Translations under genes and position numbers: made by a program | Assembly: GCF_000002985.6 (NCBI RefSeq) | Contig: NC_003283.11 | Span: forward strand, 2,728,001-2,792,000 | Length of the DNA: 64,000 nt | Source: Caenorhabditis elegans | Lineage: Eukaryota; Nematoda; Chromadorea; Rhabditida; Rhabditidae | Direction of reading: 5' to 3' | In this document: piece by piece, positions 10,758 through 22,106 of the stretch | How positions within the stretch are numbered: position 1 is the first letter of the stretch | Layout: each line of letters begins with the position of its first letter | The notes under the pieces: generated by a model | Seen by the model: the letters and a program-made list of their open reading frames with translations, nothing else | Told to the model about the DNA's origin: nothing | The model's database searches: none

Positions 10758-12280
10758 TTAGGAATTTAAAAAACTCGAGAACCCAAAATTGCTCATAATT
10801 TTCGGCTTCTTGGGGAACACCTGCTTCCTGACATTTGTATCATAAATAAGCAAAATATATGGTAATGATAAGGTCATCTGAAACTTGTTTCCCAATGTTT
10901 AACTTAGTTTAAAACTTTAAATTTTCTTACCAAATCGGATGAGAAGACTAAAAAAGTTTGATTAATCTTGATAACAAAACTGGGAAGAAAATTATATTGA
11001 TTATGGAGTGCAGTAATAACCGTCCAACATAAAATTCCAGCGTACAAAAAGCAATAGGTCAGTGCAATTTTTGTCAATTTTTTGGTAATTTTTTCGTAGG
11101 TTGACGAGAATTCTTAAATAAATTTTTGTTCCAAGAAACAAGTAGCGGCCTTTACCTTTTGCTTAACTGGTGAACATGCAGGAAGTTACTACTCCCAGTG
11201 AGAAAATTACAATAAAATAAATTACGGAGAATATTGCGGTAACATTCGTTGCTTTGACAATTGTCCCGGAATGTTTTATAATAGAAAGTGTTCCATTTAA
11301 TATAACAACTTCATTGGTAAACCCAAACCACAGCAGACTTGGCAGAAAACTGTATAATGCAAATAAAATACCACACACAAAATAGTATCGCGCCCAGGAC
11401 TAAATGAAATGTTTATGTTTAATTTAATTTAAATTTATTTTACCTTCTCATAGCGAGCGGCAGATAAAATTGCAGTAATTCTATGCACACTCAGAACTGA
11501 TGCAGTTAGAAATTGAATGTGCATAAACCACCAGGTGAAATATCTGCACCATGTGAGGAATCCGGGTATTGATTGCTCGATGAATTTTAGTATGAATATT
11601 AAGGACGGGTGCATTGCCATTCGGATGCCAAGCCACGTGTTGAAATAGAGAAAAATGTTCTGGAAGTTTGACTGATTTAGCAGATATTATATTAATTCTC
11701 TAGTGCGTAAGTGCGCTCTACCGAACACGTACTAGGGCTTCCATGCAGGCGCCAAAACGCCTGCCTCGAGCCGCAAGCAGCATCACTTGTATAGTGCGGC
11801 GCGGAACCCGAAAAGTGTAGGCCGCGGCGAAAGAACCACCTTTCGCACTATTCGGTGTGTACCTGCCAAATGAGACAGGCCGGCGAGGCGAGCAGATTGG
11901 AGGCCGGCTGCAAGCCCTGAAGCTGCGCCTGACTCCCATGGAAACCCTACCCGGCTCGTTTTCAGGAAAGAACATCCGATTTAAAAGTTTTAGAATTCTT
12001 TTGTGAACACTGCGATTTGAGTTTACAAAAAAACGCTTCCAAACTCAGAGCATACGGTAGATAATTTTTCTGTTCACCTGATGCACCATACCGTTAACAA
12101 ATCCAACTGAACAAGTCGATAAAAAGAGTTTGAATATATCTGAGTCCGTCTCATTAAAATGAAGAAGCTAATCATTAAAACCACGGACGGTACCCCGTAT
12201 GTCAATTGGATTATAGTGAGGGTCTGGACAATTGGGTCAAGCTTGATGTCCTCCATTGAGGATACTTTGTTTGAAGACAT
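10758..12280 (-). CDS. Srg-superfamily chemoreceptor (copy 3), 5 exons, donor shift likely
   Basis: Exons are 12280-12092, 11659-11444, 11399-11168, 11112-10931 and 10877-10758, giving 312 aa. Blocks seen are [47 protein letters not shown] and [20 protein letters not shown]. The donor used by the paralogues for exon 3 (here after 11156, AAAG/gtaaag) would leave an in-frame TAA at the codon after FTS. An alternative donor 12 nt upstream (CCA/GTTAAG, exon end 11168) keeps the phase and removes the stop. All other exons are open. So this is either a functional gene with a moved splice site or a gene with one nonsense codon. Intron 1 carries a GC-rich repeat island (11703-11965). Family role as for the other copies. 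Confidence 0.75.
11703..11965. repeat. GC-rich dispersed repeat with GTGCGGCGCGGAACCC core
   Basis: This is a markedly GC-rich block in an AT-rich intron. It contains TAGTGCGGCGCGGAACCC, GCCTGCCTCGAGCCGC and GGCCGGC words shared with blocks at about 12875, 17345, 18525, 28100, 29560 and 33535. The open frame across it (11718-11975) is a composition effect, not a gene. Confidence 0.6.
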
Positions 12281-12443
12281 ATTTTTGAGTGCATAAAGTT
12301 ATGAATTTTTGAATCTTAAAATGCAATAAATGCGATAGAAAGCAAAACAAACTCCATAAGTCACCAAAATTTGATTACATTATTTTTGCACCTGGTATTT
12401 TTTTTTGGTATGCTGATTAAAGATTAAACTTTATTTCACACAC

Positions 12444-14398
12444 TTAATGATTCGACACAAAAACTATTGTTCCTTGATTCGAAATTTGCTGTTTTTTCTT
12501 GAACACATCACTTCGGACGTTTACATCGTAGACCAGCAAAATATATGGGAGAGATAGCGTGAACTGAAAACTTCAATATTATTGACTCAAGATTTAAGCT
12601 TTTCAACTAACCATATCCGACGCGAAAACCAGCAAGTTGGTATTGAGTTTCACGAAAAATGGCGGTAAGAAGTGGAAAAAAGAGTTGAGAGAGTTCAGCA
12701 CACTCCAAATAACTTCTGCGGTGTAGACGACTGAGTAGGTCAGGGAAATCTTAGTGAGCTTCTTTTTGATGTTCATTTTGGATGAAGATGCAACTGGAAA
12801 AGAGAGAGCATCTTTCTGAATATAGCATACAATTCGGTTATTAGAGAAAGGAAGCCGGTAAATTTGCGATAGTGCCCACCAGTAGGGCTTCCAGGGAAGG
12901 CATGCATGGTTTCAAGGCCTGACGCCTGCCTCTCACCTCGCACCGTTCAAGGAAATGTTTTGGCACACTAAAAAAATCCCGAAAATAAATTTACTTTTAC
13001 CTAAAGGTGGAGTAGCGCCAGTTGGGAAATTGTTAAAAACTACTCCTTTGGTCCCAAAATGACCAAATATAATACTTTTCAAAAATTTTTTGAAAATTTA
13101 TTATTTACTGTCAAAAAGGAACAATTACTCAGTTTTTGCCACTTATAATTTTGGAAGTCGACCAAAAAAAAAATGCTTTCTACATTTTTTATGTTTTAAT
13201 TTTGTTCAAGTTATTTGTATTAAAACATTGTAGAAGTCGAAACATGCGATATTTCGTTGAAATTTCTCAAAAGCTCGAATTTTTCAAAATTTTGGCAATT
13301 TGCTAAAACTTTGACCAGAAATTATGAAAAATCTGAAATTTATTGGAGTGTTTTATTATGATATTCGGTTTTTTTGGATCATTATAAATGCATTTAAACA
13401 AAATTCCCACTGACGCTACTCCACCTTTAAAGAGAAATGTAGAGAAATATTTTTACGATATGAAAATAATCGCTTTTTTACTTAAAAGCTTCAATAAGTT
13501 GCGCCGAGTGAATGTGCCAATAACTTTTTGAAATTTTAAATTTGAAATGAAGTTATCTTCAGAGAGAATTATACAAATCTCCAAAAAGAGGGAAAAATTT
13601 CGGATAGTACCTTCAACTTTTTTCGATGCCAAAATCGCTGTGCTCAGCCCAATGGCCAAGTTCAATAGGAAGTAGATCGCCGAAAACGCGGCAACCACAT
13701 TGATTGCCTGGTCCAGTGTAGTTGGAAAGTTGATGCAGATAAGTTGCCCATTTACTATGTACACTTCGTAGAGGAACCCATCCCAAAGATATTTAGGGAG
13801 GTGACTGAAGAAACAGACCACTAGAAATACAAGCAGGTTCCAACGGGACCAAAACTGGAATTTAAACAAATTTAGGTGCTCTGCGATGCAGCCGACATCA
13901 AACAGGTCTCGCGATAACCTGATTTAAATAGATTTAAACTCACGTTTTCATATTGATAGGGAAACAAAATCGATGTCAATCGATGAATGGTCAACAGTGC
14001 TGCCGTCCAGAAATGCATGTGGAAAAACCAATATGGAAGATATTTCAGCCAAGTCAAAAGCCATGGAAATGTAGATTCTATGGCTTTCAAGACGAAGACC
14101 ATGCTAGGATGCATTTCAATGCGAATAGCGATCCAAGTGTTTACATAGACCAGAATGTTCTGGAAAATCCAATTTTCAATTTAAAAAAAACTTCCAAAAA
14201 CCCTACCGTAATAAGATCAAAAAGCACAAGAACGTAGAATGTACTCTTTCTGTACTTTTTTCCCAAAGCAACAAGGAAAGTGCAAAAAATCATTAAAAGA
14301 ATAGACGGGATACCATAGATCAACTGGATCAATGTGAGAATCTCAGTTGTTGAGTCAATGGTGACATCTTCCATGTAGACTGTGAAGTTTTCCTTCAT
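12444..14398 (-). CDS. Srg-superfamily chemoreceptor (copy 4), 5 exons
   Basis: Exons are 14398-14207, 14159-13944, 13854-13611, 12793-12612 and 12563-12444, giving 317 aa with an intact frame. Diagnostic blocks are [10 protein letters not shown] in TM1, [24 protein letters not shown] at the end of TM3, [13 protein letters not shown] in the second extracellular loop, and [17 protein letters not shown] at the end of TM7. The block after TM1 is diverged ([13 protein letters not shown]), so this is the most distant of the four tandem copies. Intron 3 (about 0.8 kb) holds a GC-rich repeat and a full palindromic element (13007-13432). Candidate chemosensory GPCR, srg favoured. Confidence 0.83.
12875..12962. 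repeat. Short GC-rich repeat copy in an intron
   Basis: A fragment with GGGCTTCCAGGGAAGGCATG and GACGCCTGCCTCTCACC, related to the GC-rich family described at 11703. It lies in intron 3 of Srg-type copy 4. Confidence 0.45.
13007..13432. mobile_element. Palindromic element, complete-looking copy
   Basis: Starts ACCTAAAGGTGGAGTAGCGCC and ends GACGCTACTCCACCTTTAA. The internal blocks TTTACTGTCAAAAAGG, GGAAGTCGACCAAAA and AAACATGCGATA are all present. I used it as the reference for judging the insertion in the copy at 5525. Confidence 0.72.
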
Positions 14399-15939
14399 TG
14401 TGTTAGTTGTTTCGGTTGTTTCTGGAAGTTTTTATATGGAATTTTATAATATGTACAGGGATAGGGATATAATACAGGTAGAAGTAAAAATTTGAAATTG
14501 AGAGCTACAGTGAAATAAATTGAAAACATGTTTTAAACTTTATCTCAGAAAAATTATTTGAGTTTCCAGCAAAAAGTTTTTCTTAATTTTGAAATTTCTG
14601 CCTTATTTTTTCTCAAGAATTTGAACTTCCCACCGAATTTTTTACAGGAAATTTGAATTTCCCGCCAAACTATTTTTTTTTAGAAAATTTGAATTTCTCA
14701 CCAAAAGTTTTTTACAGGAAATTTGAATTTCCTTCCGGAGTTTTTCGCAGAACATTAGAATTTTCCGCCACAGCTTTTTACAGGAAATTTGAATTTTTTG
14801 CCAAAATTTTTCTTACTATTAGAAAATTTGAATTTCCCGCCAAAATTTTTTACAGGAAATTTGAATTTCCCTCCGAAATTTTTTGCTGAAATTAAAATTT
14901 TCCGCCGAAAGTTTTTTGAGAAACATTTAATTTTCCGCCAAACTTTTTTCTCATAGAATTTGAATTTCCCACAAAAATTTATTCTCAGAATATTTGAATT
15001 TCCAGTCAATTTTTACTCATGAAATTTGATGTTCCGGCCAAAATTTTTTTCAGAAAATTTGACTTTTCTGCCAAAATTGTTTTTCTCACTTTTGGATCTT
15101 CTGGAAAAAAACCACAAAAAATTTAGAAAATACTATTTAAAAAATGCCAACCTCAAATACAGAAAATTGGAGAATTCCAAAATCGTCAGAAAATGGGCAA
15201 AAACATCTAAAATTAGCTTTTCAAAAAAAACAAAGAAAAAAAATACAATAAATGCTTGTTTTTGAATAAAAATCTAGATTCTTCGAAAAGAAGCTCGGTT
15301 TTTATATATTTTGCCTGACTAATTACAATCTCTTAGGAATTATCTATCAATCTTTTTTTTTGCGTCTGACTATACGAATTCAAGCACAAAAAAGATCAGT
15401 TCCGGTTCCAAGGTGATTCACCGAAATGGTTATAAATTATGAACATTGTTGGCAGTGCTGACATTATCGCTCAGACAGGACAATGATTATGTGTGAGCTA
15501 GATTGTAACAGCTGTAATCCAATGTTTTCAGACGTATTTTCGAGTATTTTCTAAATAAGGAATTTCAGACATCAATACGATATGACAATGATAGCATGAA
15601 AAACGGAAATTAATGTTTAGAAAAAGTAGCGCCCACATGGTGTCAAAATGACAAAACATCGAAGCAAAAAAATTCAAAAAAGTACATATTATAAATTTAA
15701 GGTGATTTTTTGACAATTGGGAAAACCTCAGTTTTGCCACTTTTTGGCAATCGTCAATTTTATCAAAAAAAAATTTACTTCGAATTTTATGATCTACTCA
15801 TGGTTAAAGGTCAAAATATTTTTTGCTTTAAATGACAGAATACAGTCCAAGTATATAGACCAGAATAACTGTAAAAAAATTTCAGAAATGTTTTTTGAAT
15901 TTTTTTTAATGGTTTTTTTTTCAATTTACAAAAAAATAA

Positions 15940-16115
15940 AGAAATGGCCGAATTAAATTTGAAATCCCGCGCAAATGAATAACGTAATTTTCGATGTTTT
16001 CGCGTTTTCTGGCAATCAAGAAGATAAGATGAACTTAGCCAAAAACGCAAAAACATCGAAAATGACGTCATTCACTTGTGCGGAAATTCAAATTTAATTC
16101 GGCCGTTACTTTGAT
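15940..16115. repeat. Inverted repeat with TTTTCGATGTTTTCGCGTTTT arms
   Basis: The left arm runs ATTAAATTTGAAATCCCGCG, then a TTCGATGTTTTCGCG block. The right arm holds the complement (CGCAAAAACATCGAA) and ends GGAAATTCAAATTTAATTCG. Arms are imperfect, and the loop holds AAGAAGATAAGATGAAC. This looks like a foldback (MITE-like) element. Confidence 0.6.
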
Positions 16116-16833
16116 TTAAAAAAATTAAAAAAAAAAATTAGAAAAAATAGGATTTTTTTTTAATTTTTTTAAACAAGTCATTACTGTATACTGGTGCTTC
16201 CTAAACATTTTTAGGACGCTTTTGGGACAAAAAGTTTGAAAGATTTTTTACTGGAAGCCTCTAATAAAACGAGTAAGAAACTCTAAACGTACATTGTTGA
16301 GTTCAAGTCCTCTTCTCATCAAAATTCTGGTCAGAATAGTAGGCGGATTTTGCTAATTGGAGCATTACACCAGATTTCTCTTCATTTTTCTTCCTGAAAA
16401 TTCCCAGCGGACAATATGATCAGTCGCACATGTTGACTGTGACGAATTGCGTAAATTTTTTCTGTGATGCATCAAATCACGTATATGATAATTTTAATCA
16501 TGTGTCATTAATCACTACGGACTTGTTTTTAAAAACGTTACTTAGATTTGAATTCCGTCTGAAAATATACATAAAAGCTAGCAAATTTCGAAACAAATAC
16601 AAAAAATTTGCGATTCATTACGACTCACGAGATGTCGTCCGCTGTATTTCTTGCCATGATTTTAGTAAATGAATCAATCATATAAAAACATATAGAACTG
16701 ACCACGGGCTATACTTTACCAGTTGAAAAATTTTCTATAGCAATTCTAGTTTTGAAGTTATACTTATTTGAAAAATCAGCGAAATTATTTCAAAAAAAAA
16801 AAAACTAAAAGTTGATATCTTTTAGGCCAGCAC

Positions 16834-16910
16834 AATCATATCACCCATATTAGCCAATAGTTATTGTACAGTGTACACAATAACTATTGGCTAATATGGG
16901 TGATATGATT
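16834..16910. repeat. Perfect 34-bp hairpin, 9-nt loop
   Basis: Arm 16834-16867 is the exact reverse complement of arm 16877-16910, with loop ACAGTGTAC between them. It lies about 100 nt beyond the stop codon of srx copy A, so a transcript of that gene could carry it in its 3' region. Confidence 0.9.
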
Positions 16911-17344
16911 CTCGATTTATGATGGCGATTTCACAATGATAAATAAAAAAACTTTATCAAATGAAGTATATGACTGTGGGTTCTGAAATTAAAATAAAAT
17001 CGATTGTTGTGCTTACCAAATCTTACTTTTGACAAAAACTGATCTCAGCTCGCAGTTTGAAGCAAATATTATCACTCTGAAAATATATTCATTTTTAGTG
17101 CGTTTTCAATCAAAAAGTGTCATGTATTAATTTTTATATGAAAAAAGCTATTGTTAAACATTCTAAAAAAAAGTTTTTAAATTTTTTCAAAACTATTTAT
17201 GGCGGTTCAAAATTTCCAAAAAAAAACACTAATTTTAGCTAAAACTTTTTTCATGCCGCAGATGTTCAAAGTTATCTTTTTTGGAATTATCAACCATTTA
17301 TTTCATATCTTGGCCGTTTATAGTACGAAAGGTAAAGTACGAAA

Positions 17345-17470
17345 AATACATTTTTGGAAGCGGCCGACACGTTCGGGGTTCCGCGTCGCACTATACATTT
17401 GGATACATGCTGCTGGAGTGACGTCGTGTCGCCGTGAGGCCGGCGACCTCACGGGAGCCCTAGATTATGG
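17345..17470. repeat. GC-rich repeat copy in intron 4 of srx copy A
   Basis: Contains CGGCCGACACGTTCGGGGTT and GTTCCGCGTCGCACTATA, the opposite orientation of the GTGCGGCGCGGAAC core. Another block of the same kind (18525-18775) lies in intron 1 of the same gene. Confidence 0.5.
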
Positions 17471-18524
17471 TACATTTTACGTCGATAGGGGACCAATTTG
17501 GATGATTTATGATATTCTATCGGCTTAAAAATACATTAATCAACAAAATAATATTGTATAAACTACCAAAGAAAAAAAAAGAAAAAACAGTTAAGCTCAC
17601 CCGTCTGCTGCATGCATGAAAATCCATAAACTTGTGATAAAGAATTTGAAAAGGACCCAATCTTCATGAATAAACGAGGCGAATATATAGTATGAAAGCA
17701 CTGCTAACCAATTGCACAAGTCTTGAAAACAAGTCTGCTTTATGAAATTCCATTCCCTCTTGCGTTGAACTTCAGAAATGCCTAAGCCAGCGGCACTTAA
17801 AAGAGCTCGTGATAGTTTTTTGCCTTTATAGGCTGCCAGTAGGTCAAGATTCAATGTGGTAACGGTGATTATTACGTTGATGAGAAAATCAGAATACCAT
17901 GTGATCTCCTCGCAAAATTTAGAGATTTCAACAAATTGAAAATTCCAGAGTTTGGAATCATAGTCTATATGACAGCTTGCAACTTCATAAATGGCCGTGC
18001 ATCCGATAATAGATACCAACCACACAAAAGTTAGATAGAACCTGGTTTTGGTGACGCTGAAATTTGAAAAAAAAAAATGTATAACCTCATTAGGTTCCCT
18101 TACCAAAAAATTGGCGCGTAGTAAGACGGTATATACATAGCACAGCATCGGTTGAGTGCAATTAAGAAATGTGTTATTTTTGAAATCTCGTAAATAAACT
18201 CGATCGCGACTCTAATGAAATGTGAATGTTTGACCAGAAGACTGGACGGCCTGAACATTTTCGAACTTCACCGAAAAAAAGGGCCCTATTAAACGAACGC
18301 TAATTGCATTGGAAACAGGAAAAATAGGCATAGACAGCACATCACAATGTTGCACACTGCCAGGTTTTGTCATGATTCCGAATGAGTTCTTCATTGAAAC
18401 AGTTTTACCAATTGAGAATAATACCAGAAAGTTGATGATTATTCCGAAGAGAGAAATCTTAAAGTTAAATATGAAGCTCATTTTTTTAGACGCTTTAATC
18501 CTAGCAAAGAACTAGGAAAAAGGG

Positions 18525-18775
18525 CTCCCGTGAGGTGGTCGTCGCAACGGCGCTCGCGCCGGCCTCACGGCGTCACCCACGCCGCATGTATCTAGCGCGG
18601 CGCAGGACCCCAAACGTGTCGGCCGCTCCCAAACAACCACCTGCTCGCACTACGTTGCGCACACACCAAGCTACTCGTTTCACGCAAAGTTGCGGAACCC
18701 CGTACGTGTCGGCCGCTCCAAATAACTAATTTTCGCACTTTACTGAACACACACAGCGGCGGCTGGGATCCCTAC
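18525..18775. repeat. GC-rich repeat copy in intron 1 of srx copy A
   Basis: Contains ACGTGTCGGCCGCTCC twice (about 18610 and 18705) and GGCCTCACGGCGTCACC, again far more GC-rich than its flanks. The open frame at 18535-18729 is repeat-derived. Confidence 0.5.
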
Positions 18776-19684
18776 TTTGAAAAATGGATAAAAATTTTAA
18801 ATAACAGTAATCCTTAAAGGCGCTCGCTTTTCGCCTTTTCAAAAAAATTTAGCGTCAAGACCAGGTATTGTATTTTTGACGCAATTGTCGCAATTTCTGG
18901 GAACCTACCATAAAAGTCATAAAAGCAACCAGATATTGTTGAGCCATGGTGCTTTTTGAGCAACTGAAAGTATTTAGCAATGTATTGGAGTAAGTAGTTT
19001 TACAGATTTTTTTAGTAACAAGACTAAACAATTCAAGAGGGAAGCTTTTTTTCACGTAAGTTTAATAACAATAGTTCTTTGTTCGTACAAGTTTTAAATT
19101 CGAGGAATGTATTAATAGCTTCCCTGTTATATTATCATAGATCATAACCCCGTCTAAACAATGCACACACTTATTAGTTTAGGAAGAAACTTCATAGAAT
19201 TGTGAGCCATGTCGCTTTGATGTCAAAAATCTCTGGAGTTGCGACCATTTATCGGCTTAAGACCCATTTCTCTAAAACTATTGGACAGTATAAACATTAA
19301 CCAATATATTAGAATTATAGAAAATTCGGAATAGAAAAAATTCACAAAAATTTTAAAAAAATTTAAAAGACGTCTGAGAAACTTTAGTGGTCAATATGGT
19401 CGTTGGTTCTGAAATCTCAAGTCAATTAACGGTGGGGGAGTTTTACGAATCTCGCTTTTCACAAAAACTGAAAGTAAAAATGTTTGGGATTAAAAAAATT
19501 TTTAATTTTGGGGAAAATTTAAATTTTCGGCTAAGTCTTTGCTTCCGAGAAAGTGTGAATATCCCGTGAAAATGGTGATCTGAAAACATTCGAAGTTTTC
19601 GCCAAGATTTTGATGGTGAAATTTGAGTTTCCCAAAGATTTACCAAAGAAAAATCCAAAGAATCCAAAGAAATTAATTGTGCTC

Positions 19685-20015
19685 ACCCATCAACTGTATG
19701 CATGAAAATCCACAAACTAGTTATGAAAAATTTCAAAATTAGCCAATCGTCACTCATAATCTTCGCACAGTTCAGAAATTTTGATGAATTGAAAATTCCA
19801 CATATTGGAATCATATTCTAGATGACAATTTGCAACTTCATAAATGGCGGTGCATACGATGACTGATACAATCCACACGAAAATTAGATATAACTTGGGT
19901 TTAGTGACACTAAATAAGAAAAACCTTTTTATAACCTCGTTCCAAAAAAATGGGCGCATAGTAATGATAGATAGGCAGACCAAAATCGGTTGAGTGCAAT
20001 TAAGAAATGTGATGT
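19685..20015 (-). pseudogene. Truncated srx relic between copies A and B
   Basis: Only the TM3 end (HFLIALNRF-like, with IITMRPFFW in place of YYAPIFW), most of the exon-4 start (SVTKPKLYLIFVWIVS to KISELCE) and the very end of exon 4 (FMHTVDG with its gtgagc donor) remain. About 250 nt of exon 4 between ELCE and the DW-ILKFF segment are deleted. Exons 1 and 2 are missing, and the terminal exon is lost downstream, although its flank (about 19390-19460) still matches the flank of copy C. Confidence 0.75.
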
Positions 20016-20238
20016 GATTTACACTATATACGAGAATATATGTATTAGAATACTAGTAATAATTTATTTGCGATTTCTTTGACTGTTAATAGTAAGAAAA
20101 AAGATTAAAAAATAAGCATTTCACAAAAATTTCAGTTTATTGAAAAAAATTTCACAAAACTCTTGATGAATAAGTTACTTTAATCATAGAACTGTTCCTT
20201 TGCTCTGAAATTAAAATCAAATCAATTGTAGTAGTTTG

Positions 20239-22106
20239 TCAAAACTCACTTTTGAAAAAAACCGATCTCAGCTCGCAGTTTGAAGCGAATATTATCATTC
20301 TGAAAATATTCTTATTTTTAGGGGATTTTGAATGCTATTAGAGTTTTTTTCTTTTATCACAGAACTTTTTATACACTAAATTAGTTGGTACTTTCAAAAC
20401 AGTTAGTGCCCAATAAAAAATTTAGACTACACCCCCTTTAAACTAAAATCATAGTTCACGCCAAAGCGTTTGAGCTCACCCGTCGAATGCATGCATGAAC
20501 ATCCATAAACTGGTGATGAAGAATTTGAGAACAATCCAATCGTCATGGAGAAACGGGGCAAATATATAGTATGAAAGAACTGCAAAACAATTGCCCAAGC
20601 CTTGACAACACGTCTGCTTCACGAAATTCCATTCCCTCTTGCGTTGAACTTCAGAAACTTCCAAGCCAGCGGCCCCAAGTAGAGCTCGTGATAGTTTCCT
20701 GCCTTTATAGGCTGCCAGTAGGTCAAGACTCAGCGTGATTAAGGTCAGTACTGCGTTGATGAGAAAATCAGAATACCAAGTGATCTCTTCGCAGAGTTCA
20801 GATATTTTGATGAATTGCAAGTTCCAGAAATCGGCATCATATTCTAGATGACAGTTTGCAACTTCATAAATCGCAGTGCATCCGATGATAGATACAGCCC
20901 ACAGAAAAGTTAGATAAAATTTAGTTTTGGTGACACTAAATTGAAGAAAAAAGTTTTATAACCTCATTAGAATCACCTACCAAAAAATTGGAGCATAATA
21001 TAACGGTAGATACATGGCACAAAATCGGTTGAGTGAAACTAAGAAATGTGAAAAATTTGAATTCTCGTAAAAATACTCGCTCACAACTCCAACAAAATGA
21101 GAATTATCAACCAAGACACTGGACGGCCTGAACATTTTCGAACTTTACCAAAAAAGTTTAAACTATTAAACGAACGCTAATTGCATTGGAAACAGGAAAA
21201 ATAGTCCAAGACCGCACATCACGATGTTGCACACCGCTAAGTTTTTGGTTATGATTCCGAATGAGTTCTTCATTGAAACAGTTTTACCAATTGAGAATAA
21301 TACCAAAAAGTTGATGACAATTCCGAAGAGTGATACCTAAAATTTAAATGTGAACTAATTTTCATTGAGTCCGTAGTACCAAGCCACAAATAAGGCATCT
21401 AGTCTCGAGTCTAATTAGAAATTAAAAAAATTGATGAATAAAATTAGAATAATGCAAGCGCGCTCCATCAAGCTTAAAAATCTTGGCGACAATTCAATTT
21501 GGAATTTGATCCATTTTTTTAAAAATCTAGAATTTTTTAGAACTTTTTACCTTTGATATTTGGCCATTGCGGTATCATAGGTATGCTTTAAAGGTGTAGC
21601 GCCAGTGGGGATTTTGTCTAAATGCACTCAAAATGATCCAAAACAACCGAATATCATAATAAAACACTCCAAATTTTTTTTTAGATTTTTCATAATTTAC
21701 GGTCAAAGTTTTGGCAATTATGAGCTTTTGAAGAAATTTAAAGAAATGTCGCATGTTTCGACCCCTACAATGTTTTGATACAAATAATTTGAACAAAATT
21801 AAAACATAAAAAATGTCGAAAAAAAAATTTTTTTTGGTCGACTTCCAAAATTATGAGATTTTTGACAATAAATAAAAAATTTTCACAATTTTTTTGACAA
21901 GTTTTATCATGATATTTGGTCATTTTGGGACCAAAGGAGTGGTTTTTAACAATTTCCCCACTGACGCTGCTCGGCCTTTAAAGGCGCATGCTTTTTGCAT
22001 TTTCAAAAAAAAAATATCGCGTCGAGACCAGGGGCTGTATTTTCGACGCAATTGTCTTAGCACTTACCGTAAAAGTTATGAAAGCAACCAAATTTTGTTG
22101 AGCCAT
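20239..22106 (-). CDS. srx-type chemoreceptor copy B, 5 exons
   Basis: Exons are 22106-22068, 21336-21176, 21127-20981, 20935-20480 and 20299-20239, giving 287 aa with all phases consistent. The 13-codon first exon (MAQQNLVAFITFT) is typical of this array. Exon 2 has SLFGIVINFLVLFSIGK and FGIITKNLAVCNIVMC. Exon 3 has HFLVSLNRFCAMYLPLYYAP. Exon 4 has WAVSIIGCTAIYEVANC, a DLLAAYKGRKLSRAL loop and FITSLWMFMHAFDG. The end is IIFASNCELRSVFF. Exon 2 uses a GC/GTTCGT donor, shared by copy A; copy C has GC/GTTTGT. Family knowledge: Srx receptors are nematode chemosensory GPCRs; the ligand is unknown. Intron 1 contains a palindromic element (21588-21985). Confidence 0.85.
21588..21985. mobile_element. 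Palindromic element copy in srx copy B intron 1
   Basis: Left end TTTAAAGGTGTAGCGCCAGT, right end CCACTGACGCTGCTCGGCC followed by TTTAAA, with the internal ATGTCGCATGTTTCGACCCC and TTTTGGTCGACTTCC blocks. Confidence 0.68.

Larger units (their letters stand above)
14399..17012. repeat. 2.6-kb repeat-rich intergenic region
   Basis: No gene supported. Contents in order: a tandem repeat of GAAATTTGAATTTCCCGCCAA units (about 14520-15080), a decayed palindromic-element fragment starting GTAGCGCCCACATGG (about 15620), an inverted repeat (about 15940-16120), and a perfect hairpin (16834-16910). Open frames at 14653-15009 are products of the tandem repeat. Confidence 0.6.
17013..18947 (-). pseudogene. 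srx-type chemoreceptor copy A, 2-nt deletion
   Basis: The five-exon srx plan is intact: 18947-18909 (about 13 codons, MAQQYLVAF), an exon starting at about 18470, one running from about 18263 to 18115, 18056-17601 and 17076-17013. Hallmarks are NSFGIMTK in exon 2, ALNRCCAMYIPSYYAPIF at TM3, WLVSIIGCTAIYEVASC, the FMHAADG end of TM6 to TM7, and the terminal IIFASNCELRSVF block. In exon 2, just after FGIMTK, the DNA is 2 nt shorter than copies B and C (23 against 25 nt between the same anchors). The expected NLAVCN is lost and the rest of the exon goes out of frame. All other exons are open, so decay is recent, or the frame is polymorphic. By family it would be a chemosensory GPCR. Confidence 0.78.

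Noticed and set aside
11718-11975. Arginine-rich open frame in a receptor intron
   Set aside because: It coincides exactly with a GC-rich dispersed repeat, and similar frames appear in other copies of that repeat.
14653-15009. Paired sense and antisense open frames with KFEFP-type repeats
   Set aside because: Produced by the AAATTTGAATTTCCCGCC tandem repeat; no start context, homology or splice sites.
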